Shown: piece after piece, positions 1 to 4,731 of the stretch | Position numbering within the stretch: position 1 is the first letter of the stretch | How the letters are laid out: every line of letters starts with the position of its first letter | DNA from: Christensenella sp. UBA7868 | GTDB taxonomy: Bacteria > Bacillota > Clostridia > Christensenellales > UBA1242 | Direction: 5' to 3' | DNA length: 8,432 bases | Assembly: GCA_002501285.1 (NCBI GenBank) | Contig: DLSG01000036.1 | Coordinates: 631-9,062, forward strand | Notes under the pieces: generated by a model | The model's database searches: none | What the model was told of the DNA's origin: nothing | Seen by the model: the letters and a program-made list of their open reading frames with translations, nothing else | Position numbers and translations under genes: made by a program

Positions 1-95
1 TCTCCTTTTTCACCGACATCGCCTTTCTCTCCCTTTTCACCAGGATCACCCTTTTCGCCTTTTTCTCCGCATTCTCCTTTTTCGCCTTTTTCTCC
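1..95 (-). repeat. 27-base tandem repeat encoding GEKGEKGxx
   Basis: Read on the minus strand, 95-69, 68-42 and 41-15 are three tandem 27-base units, followed by a partial fourth at 14-1. They encode GEKGEKG followed by EC, DP and DV in turn. The copies differ mainly at third codon positions, so the repeat is diverged DNA under protein-level constraint. Copy number may continue past the window edge. Confidence 0.85.
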
Positions 96-308
96 ACAAC
101 TGCCGTCCAAGCCCCTTATTCCCGCAGGTCCAGTACAACCAGTGTCCCCCTTTGGTCCCATTGGACCCATTGGCCCAGTTGGACCTGTTACAATTAATAT
201 TTTTGTATTGCTATTTAATCTATTTTCTACATTTAATTCATCATTATATTTAAAACCATTTTTTTCAAAAATCTCGTTTCTTAAATCCAAATAATCTTTG
301 CAAGGCAT
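1..308 (-). CDS. Collagen-like Gly-X-Y repeat protein, C-terminus beyond window
   Basis: The frame opens at ATG 308-306 and runs off the left edge without a stop, so about 102 residues are visible. The start is supported by AGGAG (complement of 316-320), 7 bases upstream. Residues 1-41 are a non-repetitive, fairly charged N-terminal segment with no signal peptide. From Gly42 the chain is an unbroken Gly-X-Y series of about 20 triplets. It is first proline-rich (GPTGPMGPMGPKG) and then charged (GEKGEKG units). Three cysteines lie inside the triplet region, which is unusual for a triple helix and could allow disulfide links. Proteins of this class form trimeric collagen-like stalks, for example on Bacillus spore surfaces (BclA-like) or cell surfaces. 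That role is inference here, because the C-terminal domain that would identify the family is missing. The gene lies about 65 bases downstream of the tRNA-Ser terminator. I saw only weak promoter-like sequence (TAAAAT near 334-343) in between. Confidence 0.88.
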   Translation of the reverse strand, partial: MPCKDYLDLRNEIFEKNGFKYNDELNVENRLNSNTKILIVTGPTGPMGPMGPKGDTGCTGPAGIRGLDGSCGEKGEKGECGEKGEKGDPGEKGEKGDVGEKG

Positions 309-374
309 ATACTCGCTCCTTTATTTTCTCGTTATTTTATTTTATTTAAAAAACGCTTTTTTTGATACTATTAA

Positions 375-400
375 ACAAAAAAACACCCATAAAGGTGTTT
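375..400 (-). terminator. Intrinsic terminator of tRNA-Ser
   Basis: On the minus strand a 7-base-pair stem (complement of 394-400 paired with 381-387, loop 388-393) is followed by a run of seven U residues that overlaps the stem's 3' arm (377-383). It begins directly after the CCA end of the tRNA gene. It should separate the tRNA from the collagen-like gene downstream. Confidence 0.8.
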
Positions 401-488
401 TGGCGCGGAGTTAGGGATTCGAACCCCAGATAGCTCTCACTATAACGGTTTTCAAGACCGCCGCATTCGACCACTCTGCCAACTCCGC
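401..488 (-). tRNA. tRNA-Ser(UGA)
   Basis: A complete class II tRNA of 88 bases with an encoded CCA (complement of 401-403). The acceptor stem pairs GCGGAGT (488-482) with ACTCCGC (411-405), and the discriminator base is G. The D-arm contains the expected GGCAGAGTGGTCGAAT sequence. The anticodon loop CTTGAAA places UGA as the anticodon, which reads UCA and other UCN serine codons. A long variable arm with a TATAG/CTAT stem is the hallmark of serine tRNAs, and the T-loop is the standard TTCGAAT. The gene has its own consensus promoter and terminator and appears to be a single-gene unit. A short open frame antisense-free across it is not a protein gene. Confidence 0.97.
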
Positions 489-511
489 TTGTTTTATTAT
501 AAAACGAGTAT

Positions 512-540
512 ATTATACATGAAAATTTAAACTTTTGCAA
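512..540 (-). promoter_or_regulatory. Promoter of tRNA-Ser
   Basis: On the minus strand the -35 box TTGCAA (complement of 535-540) is followed by a 17-base spacer and a perfect -10 box TATAAT (complement of 512-517). Transcription should start near 505, about 17 bases before the mature tRNA 5' end. Confidence 0.85.
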
Positions 541-738
541 GTGTTTTTTAAAAATTTTCAATTTCATTTAAAATAACTTTATCCTGATAGACTATTTTAT
601 TTTGAAGTTTTGTCTAACAGAACAAAAAATTAAGTAAACTATTTTTTGTTTTTGCTTTTACATTTACTTGATAAAATTTTAAATTTCAAAGTTTTTTTAA
701 AATTTGAATTGTAAATTTTAATATTATCACAATTTTTG
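541..738. other. AT-rich intergenic stretch with inverted repeats
   Basis: No gene is supported between the tRNA promoter and the promoter of the regulator/ABC operon. The stretch holds a perfect 10-base inverted repeat, AACAAAAAAT at 621-630 and ATTTTTTGTT at 641-650. Allowing one G-T pair it extends to 12 bases (619-652). Closer to the operon, 6-base arms AATTGT (707-712) and ACAATT (729-734) lie just upstream of the -35 box. Either could be a protein-binding site, but arms this AT-rich also arise by chance. Confidence 0.45.
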
Positions 739-767
739 TTGATATATTTTTAAAATCATAATATAAT
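739..767 (+). promoter_or_regulatory. Promoter of the abrB-like/ABC transporter operon
   Basis: The -35 box TTGATA (739-744), a 17-base spacer and a perfect -10 box TATAAT (762-767) predict a start near 774. That gives a leader of about 33 bases before the ATG at 807. The leader is too short for a riboswitch and shows no hairpin. Confidence 0.85.
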
Positions 768-806
768 AAGTATGAAAAGTAAGAAATGTAGGAAAAGGAG
801 AAAATT

Positions 807-1028
807 ATGGATAACGAATCTGGTAAGTATATTTGGACAACAAAAGTAAGTGAAAAAGGACAAATTGTATTACCGAAAGAAGCAAGAGATGTTTTTAACA
901 TCAACAAAGGCGACACTCTTATTTTGTTTGGAGACAAAGAAAAAGGAATAGCAATAAGCAAATATGACGAATATTTAAAGTTTGCACAAGCAATTTTTAA
1001 TGCAAAAAATGGAGATAATGATGATTAA
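807..1028 (+). CDS. AbrB/SpoVT-type swapped-hairpin transcription regulator
   Basis: A 73-residue protein with one SpoVT/AbrB-type DNA-binding domain at about residues 12-52. The diagnostic core is KVSEKGQIVLPKEAR (13-27), followed by the hydrophobic and glycine pattern NINKGDTLILFGDKEKGIAI. These domains dimerise into a swapped-hairpin barrel that binds DNA. The remaining 20 residues are too short for a second domain. The start is fixed by AAGGAG at 795-800, six bases before the ATG. It is the first gene of a three-gene operon with an ABC ATPase and permease, and its end overlaps the ATPase start by 8 bases. Control of its own operon is the obvious inference. The same fold occurs in antitoxins such as MazE, but no toxin gene follows, so a transporter regulator fits better. 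Target site and signal are unknown. Confidence 0.9.
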   Translation: MDNESGKYIWTTKVSEKGQIVLPKEARDVFNINKGDTLILFGDKEKGIAISKYDEYLKFAQAIFNAKNGDNDD

Positions 1029-1731
1029 AATAAACAATCTAACAAAAAAATTTGGAAAATTATTAGCGGTTGACAATGTTAGTTTTTGCGTGGAAGAAAA
1101 TGAATGTTTTGCTTTACTCGGTTTAAACGGCGCAGGAAAAACAACATTAATTAATATGCTTTCAACCCAATTAGCCCCAACAAGCGGAACTTGTGAACTT
1201 TGCGGGTTTGATTTAATTAAACAAAAAAATGAAATAAGAAAAATTATAAATATTTCGCCGCAAGAAAGTGCTTGTGCAAAAAACTTAACGGTAAGAGAAA
1301 ATTTAGAACTAATTGCAAACTTATATGATACTGAAAACAAAAAAGATAAAATTGACAAAATTATTTTAGAATTTGGACTTAAAGAAAAAGAGAACACGCT
1401 TTGCAAAAAACTCAGCGGTGGTCAGAAACGAAGATTAAGTATTGCACTTGCAATTTTAACTTCACCTAAAATATTATTTTTAGATGAACCAACTCTTGGA
1501 CTTGATGTTAAGGCCAGAAAAAAATTGTGGCAAATAATTGAAAATTTAAAAAAACAAATGACGATTATTTTAACCACCCATTATCTTGAAGAAGTTGAAA
1601 ATTTAGCAGACAAAATTGGAATTATTAGTAAAGGCAAAATTAAAGCAATTGGAAATTTGAATGAAATTAAAAAGTCGTGTGAAGCAAACACACTTGAAGA
1701 AGCATTTTTAAACCTAACGGAGGAAGAATAA
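1021..1731 (+). CDS. ABC transporter ATP-binding protein
   Basis: A 236-residue ATPase that would power the permease encoded immediately downstream. Numbered from ATG 1021, all motifs are present: Walker A GLNGAGKTT (34-42), Q-loop Gln81, signature LSGGQ (131-135), Walker B ILFLDEP (151-157, catalytic Glu156), D-loop GLD (160-162) and switch His187. It belongs to the ABC-2 exporter class (CcmA/DrrA-like), with the usual short C-terminal tail. GGAG at 1011-1014 lies six bases before ATG 1021. The adjacent ATG at 1018 is only three bases away, and an in-frame ATG at 982 lies deep inside the regulator gene, so 1021 is preferred. The 8-base overlap upstream and 1-base overlap downstream indicate translational coupling. 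Substrate is not predictable; drugs, peptides and lipids are all exported by this class. Confidence 0.95.
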   Translation: MIKINNLTKKFGKLLAVDNVSFCVEENECFALLGLNGAGKTTLINMLSTQLAPTSGTCELCGFDLIKQKNEIRKIINISPQESACAKNLTVRENLELIANLYDTENKKDKIDKIILEFGLKEKENTLCKKLSGGQKRRLSIALAILTSPKILFLDEPTLGLDVKARKKLWQIIENLKKQMTIILTTHYLEEVENLADKIGIISKGKIKAIGNLNEIKKSCEANTLEEAFLNLTEEE

Positions 1732-2465
1732 TGAAAGTATTTTCTATGGTAAAACGAAACCTTAAAGAAATGGTACGTGACCCATTAAGCATTGTTTTTT
1801 GCTTGATATTTCCAATCGTTATGCTTGTTTTGATGCAATTAATTGTTATGAATTTTGAATTTGTGCCAGAAAACTTTCAAATTCAAAACTACGCAAGCGG
1901 GATTTGTGTTTTTGGTTATACTTTTATAGGAATGTTTGTTGCGCTTTTAATCACTTCCGACAAAAACACTTCATTTATAAAAAGGCTTAATATTGCACCA
2001 ATAAGCAAATTTGATTATTATTTAAGTTTTGTTATATCTTCTCTTCCGCTTGTGTTTGCTCAAACAATTTTATTTTATTTGGTTGCACTAATTTTTAAGT
2101 TTCCTTTCAATTTAAACCTACTTTTAAGTATAATTTATTTACTCCCATCAGCATTATTTTTTATTATTTTAGGAATTATGATAGGAATTATTTGCAAATC
2201 CGAAAAGCAAACAGGCCCAATGTTTTCTATTTTTATCTCGCTTGTGGGAATTTTTGGTGGAATATTTATGCCACTTAACACTCTTTCAAGTGGATTATAT
2301 AAATTTATTAATCTACTTCCATTTTCTCACACTGTTTTAATTGCACAAGAAATTCAAACAAAAGGAGCGGCCGCTATTTATCCGCACATTCTTTACATTT
2401 TGGCTTATACTTTAATTTTTGTTTTGATTTCAGTTTTAATTGAAAAAATTCGTGAAAAAAAATAA
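1731..2465 (+). CDS. ABC-2 type transporter permease
   Basis: A 244-residue integral membrane protein with six predicted helices at roughly residues 20-40, 56-76, 97-121, 130-155, 163-182 and 219-237. This is the standard topology and length of the ABC-2 permease family (DrrB/NodJ-like). Family-typical landmarks are an amphipathic N-terminus (MVKRNLKEMVRDPLS), the cytoplasmic IKRLNIAPIS segment (83-92) between helices 2 and 3, and GIFMPL followed by NLLPFSH between helices 5 and 6. The start ATG overlaps the ATPase stop by one base (ATAATGA) and has GGAGG seven bases upstream. With the ATPase it should form a 2+2 exporter in the cytoplasmic membrane. No extracytoplasmic domain or substrate clue is visible. 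Confidence 0.93.
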   Translation: MKVFSMVKRNLKEMVRDPLSIVFCLIFPIVMLVLMQLIVMNFEFVPENFQIQNYASGICVFGYTFIGMFVALLITSDKNTSFIKRLNIAPISKFDYYLSFVISSLPLVFAQTILFYLVALIFKFPFNLNLLLSIIYLLPSALFFIILGIMIGIICKSEKQTGPMFSIFISLVGIFGGIFMPLNTLSSGLYKFINLLPFSHTVLIAQEIQTKGAAAIYPHILYILAYTLIFVLISVLIEKIREKK

Positions 2466-2538
2466 ATTTTAATTTAGATTTTATATTTTTAATTATTTTA
2501 TATAATTACTAAATTAAAAAAATAAATATGATAATACT

Positions 2539-2571
2539 AAAAAAGACTTTAATAAATTTAAAGTCTTTTTT
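2539..2571. terminator. Bidirectional intrinsic terminator
   Basis: A perfect 14-base-pair stem, 2539-2552 with 2558-2571, closes a 5-base loop. A-rich and T-rich flanks give a U-run in either direction. It lies 74 bases after the permease stop on the plus strand and 31 bases after the stop of the convergent membrane-protein gene on the minus strand, so it should serve both. Confidence 0.88.
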
Positions 2572-2601
2572 TATTTAATATTTTTTCTTCTAACATTATT
2601 C

Positions 2602-3060
2602 TTAACTATTTATCATATTCTCTTCGCTTCTATCAAGTTTTAAATCTATTTTATTAGCCTTTTCGACTTTACAAGATTTAACCATTATTTTAAATTCTTT
2701 ATTATCAACCCCTATACTTTTACGACATTGTTTACAAACATCTAACAAATAATAAAGAATTGGGAAATAAATAATTAAAGAATAAGTTGTAACAATTAAA
2801 GCAACGCCTGGATTAAAAAACACTGTTATTATTCCGCCCACAATTAAAGGCAAAAAAATTAGAGAAAAAATTATTAGTTTTATTTTTGCTTTTCTAAATT
2901 TTAAAGCCAATTTTTGTTTTTCAATCTCGTCTTTTTCTATTTTTTCACTTTTAAGTGTTTCATTTTCAAAAATTTCATCTTCAATTGCTTCGTTTTCTAG
3001 CAAGTCAAAAGACGGTTCGACAATTGTTTTCTCTTTTTTAACTTTGTATCTTTTTTTCAT
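2602..3060 (-). CDS. Hypothetical membrane protein, two helices, acidic N-terminal region
   Basis: I do not recognise this 152-residue protein. Residues 1-12 are strongly basic, 16-50 are rich in Glu and Lys and probably helical or coiled, and two hydrophobic helices follow at about 60-82 and 85-107. They are separated by FNPG, so they probably form a hairpin. A CxxC pair (CKQC, 109-112) sits directly after the second helix and a third cysteine is at 130. Both tails would then be cytoplasmic. The ATG at 3060 is chosen because AAGGG (complement of 3067-3071) lies six bases upstream. A longer version from TTG 3111 would begin in the -35 box of the gene's own promoter, ahead of the predicted transcript. 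The gene is a single-gene unit converging on the ABC operon. There is no domain evidence for a function. Confidence 0.8.
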   Translation of the reverse strand: MKKRYKVKKEKTIVEPSFDLLENEAIEDEIFENETLKSEKIEKDEIEKQKLALKFRKAKIKLIIFSLIFLPLIVGGIITVFFNPGVALIVTTYSLIIYFPILYYLLDVCKQCRKSIGVDNKEFKIMVKSCKVEKANKIDLKLDRSEENMINS

Positions 3061-3082
3061 AAATTTCCCTTGTAATAAAATT

Positions 3083-3111
3083 ATTATAACTTGTAAAAAA
3101 TAAATTGTCAA
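3083..3111 (-). promoter_or_regulatory. Promoter of the two-helix membrane protein gene
   Basis: On the minus strand a perfect -35 TTGACA (complement of 3106-3111), a 17-base spacer and a perfect -10 TATAAT (complement of 3083-3088). The predicted start is near 3076, about 15 bases before the ATG. This is the strongest promoter match in the window. Confidence 0.9.
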
Positions 3112-3195
3112 GTTGATAGTTTTTAAGTTTTAACAATTATCTTTTATTCATAAATTCCAAATATACATAAGTTAAATGAAAATAAATTAATTATT

Positions 3196-3224
3196 ATTAA
3201 AAAAGAAAAGAGAATATTCTCTTT
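3196..3224 (-). terminator. Intrinsic terminator of the six-helix membrane protein gene
   Basis: A perfect 18-base palindrome, AAAGAGAAT/ATTCTCTTT at 3207-3224, folds into a stem about 14 bases after the stop codon. On the minus strand it is followed by a T-rich tract (TTTTCTTTTTT). It separates this gene from the promoter of the next minus-strand gene. Confidence 0.78.
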
Positions 3225-3237
3225 CCTTTCAAAACAA

Positions 3238-3918
3238 TTATCTTTCTGCCTTTAATTTTTCAATTTCGTTTTTAAGCATTTCATTTTCTTTTAACAAATT
3301 TTCATATTCTAATTTAGAAATTTTAATCATTTCATCTTTATTTTCTTTTTTATCTTTGTCTTCAACTTTCTTTTTTGAAGCAACTACACTTGATGCTATC
3401 AACAACCCAACGCTAACAATAATTAAAACAATAAAAGTTTGTAACATTCCGTTTATTTCAAAAACTGCTACGCCACAAATCAATAAGCAAGACATAATTG
3501 CAAGTAAAATCAAACTTATATAAGATGGAATTTGAAGCCCTAGCATAGATTTTTCAAGTTTTGTGTAAATAGAAATAATTATAATAAATGTTACACTTAA
3601 CACTGAAACAACCCCAGTGATTTTATTAAATACGCTGTAAGTTGTAAGAAGATTGGTGCAGAAAATTATTAAGGCAAATAAAACAGAAAGTGATAATAAT
3701 CCAAGCCCAACATATCCTAATACATTTTTTCGTTTAACAAGCGAAATTTCATTAATGGCTAAGCCACAAGATAAAGCAAGAGTTGCAAAAATTAATAAAA
3801 GTCTTAACGGAATACCTTTAAAAATTTCTACTTTAAACACCGCTAGTATTAGCATTATACAAGAAATTGCTAGGCATGATAATGATATTACCATTAAAGA
3901 TTTTTTAGTTTTTTCCAT
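3238..3918 (-). CDS. Hypothetical six-helix membrane protein with C-terminal leucine zipper
   Basis: An unrecognised 226-residue protein. Six hydrophobic segments lie at about 7-28, 36-58, 66-87, 100-121, 130-154 and 158-181, so both ends should be cytoplasmic. A Lys/Asp/Glu linker (182-197) leads to a short coiled coil. Leucines 208, 215 and 222 fall at d positions, with Ile198, Tyr205, Asn212 and Ile219 at a. Asn at an a position is known to favour parallel dimers, as in GCN4, so dimerisation through the tail is a fair inference. ATG 3918 has a full AGGAGG (complement of 3923-3928) four bases upstream. The gene has its own promoter and terminator. There is no catalytic motif or transporter signature, so the function is unknown; it could be a structural or scaffold protein of the membrane. 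Confidence 0.85.
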   Translation of the reverse strand: MEKTKKSLMVISLSCLAISCIMLILAVFKVEIFKGIPLRLLLIFATLALSCGLAINEISLVKRKNVLGYVGLGLLSLSVLFALIIFCTNLLTTYSVFNKITGVVSVLSVTFIIIISIYTKLEKSMLGLQIPSYISLILLAIMSCLLICGVAVFEINGMLQTFIVLIIVSVGLLIASSVVASKKKVEDKDKKENKDEMIKISKLEYENLLKENEMLKNEIEKLKAER

Positions 3919-3938
3919 AAAACCTCCTTTGTTATATT

Positions 3939-3967
3939 AGTATAGCATTTTTTAAGTTTTATTACAA
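3939..3967 (-). promoter_or_regulatory. Promoter of the six-helix membrane protein gene
   Basis: On the minus strand, -35 TTGTAA (complement of 3962-3967), a 17-base spacer and -10 TATACT (complement of 3939-3944), preceded by TGC, which makes it an extended -10. The predicted start is near 3932. Confidence 0.75.
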
Positions 3968-4169
3968 ACAATTTTTAAAGCGAAACTTTTATTTTATTTT
4001 TTTAGACAATTTTATAATATTTTATTTTTTTCTATAAAAATATATTAAATTCAATATTTTAATTACTACTTTAAGTTTTTTATTAAATTTAAGTTTATAT
4101 TAAATTAGTAAAATTTTTACTATTGATTGAACGAAAAAACGATGCATACAGAAACTTTTTAACATTAAT
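3968..4169. other. Non-coding AT-rich stretch with a 17-base palindrome
   Basis: No open frame with a ribosome site is visible here. The stretch is nearly pure A and T, with recurring TATTAAATT-like words near 4042, 4081 and 4099. Its one clear structure is a perfect palindrome of 8-base arms around a central T, TAGTAAAA-T-TTTTACTA at 4106-4122. It lies about 140 bases upstream of the six-helix gene's promoter, so it could be a binding site, but no adjacent promoter supports that. The most complex sequence (4123-4150) follows directly and could belong to a short plus-strand transcript ending at the hairpin 4171-4202. Confidence 0.4.
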
Positions 4170-4170
4170 A

Positions 4171-4202
4171 AAAAAAGGGCTATAGATAAATAGTCCTTTT
4201 TT
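4171..4202. terminator. Intrinsic terminator downstream of the orphan gene pair
   Basis: A 13-base-pair stem (4171-4183 with 4190-4202) and 6-base loop lie 27 bases after the stop of the 155-residue orphan gene. Both flanks supply U-runs. Read on the minus strand the stem has one A-C mismatch. On the plus strand the same position is a G-U pair, so the hairpin is slightly better in the plus direction. Ending the minus-strand transcript is the role the gene layout supports. Confidence 0.75.
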
Positions 4203-4229
4203 ATTTCTTGAAAGCTACAAATTTAAAAT

Positions 4230-4697
4230 CTATTTTTGTGATTCAGTTTTGTGTATAACATTAAAAACTTCCGCGCACAAAGCATAAACTCCTTTGACTG
4301 GCACTTCTTTAATTAATTTTGTTCTTCCATCAATAAATTTTTCTGCAAAATATATTAACATTTTCCCGTTTATTTCTACTTTATCAAGTGTATATAAATG
4401 AAAGTTATCACCATCAAATGTTAAACATATATAATATGCGTCACCAAAACGATTAGTAAAAATCTCTTCATATTCTATCGCAAAAAGATTAGTCTTATAT
4501 TCAGAATTATACATTGACTTTTTTATAGGGATTTCTTTAAGTGGAACATTATTTTCTTTCATAACAACATTACCAGCGCCCCTAAAAATTCCAGTCCATT
4601 GCGATCGATTATCTTTTATATAATTTGCAAATTCAACTTTTACATCATAAAAATATTTTAATAATTTAGTACTTAATAATTGATTATATGTCATCAT
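4230..4697 (-). CDS. Hypothetical soluble 155-residue protein
   Basis: I do not recognise this protein. It has no signal peptide or membrane helix, so it is probably cytoplasmic. The N-terminal third looks helical (YNQLLSTKLLKYFYDVKVEF). The middle is an alternating, aromatic-rich beta pattern, notably DAYYICLTFDGDNFHLYTLDKV (about 86-107). A mixed C-terminal part includes VPVKGVYALCAEVFNVIH. The overall impression is a small alpha-plus-beta domain. The first of two adjacent ATG codons (4697) is chosen because AAGGA (complement of 4706-4710) is eight bases away; the second (4694) would be eleven. It lies 34 bases downstream of the large repeat protein, with no terminator or clear promoter between, so the two are probably co-transcribed. 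It uses TAG, the only non-TAA stop seen here. Confidence 0.8.
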   Translation of the reverse strand: MMTYNQLLSTKLLKYFYDVKVEFANYIKDNRSQWTGIFRGAGNVVMKENNVPLKEIPIKKSMYNSEYKTNLFAIEYEEIFTNRFGDAYYICLTFDGDNFHLYTLDKVEINGKMLIYFAEKFIDGRTKLIKEVPVKGVYALCAEVFNVIHKTESQK

Positions 4698-4731
4698 TTT
4701 TTCAATCCTTTTTATTAAATAGATATAAAAA

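Noticed and set aside
346..567. A 73-residue minus-strand frame across the tRNA region
   Set aside because: It is read through the tRNA-Ser gene, its promoter and its terminator, and has no ribosome site.
686..961. A minus-strand frame opposite the AbrB-type regulator
   Set aside because: It lies antisense to a gene with a clear domain and covers that operon's promoter. Its hydrophobic look comes from reading AT-rich DNA backwards.
807..1028. A MazE-like antitoxin of a toxin-antitoxin pair
   Set aside because: The downstream overlapping gene is a full ABC ATPase, not a toxin, so the fold is used here in a transporter operon.
975..1406. A 143-residue minus-strand frame inside the ABC ATPase
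   Set aside because: It is antisense to a gene with every ABC motif intact. No ribosome site or family resemblance supports it.
2367..2374. A GC-only octamer, GCGGCCGC, in very AT-rich DNA
   Set aside because: It lies in frame within the permease, encoding part of KGAAAIY with the reading frame intact. I see no sign of an insertion or vector junction.
3653..3940. A plus-strand frame opposite the six-helix membrane protein
   Set aside because: It overlaps the start and ribosome site of the minus-strand gene, which has promoter, start and terminator support.
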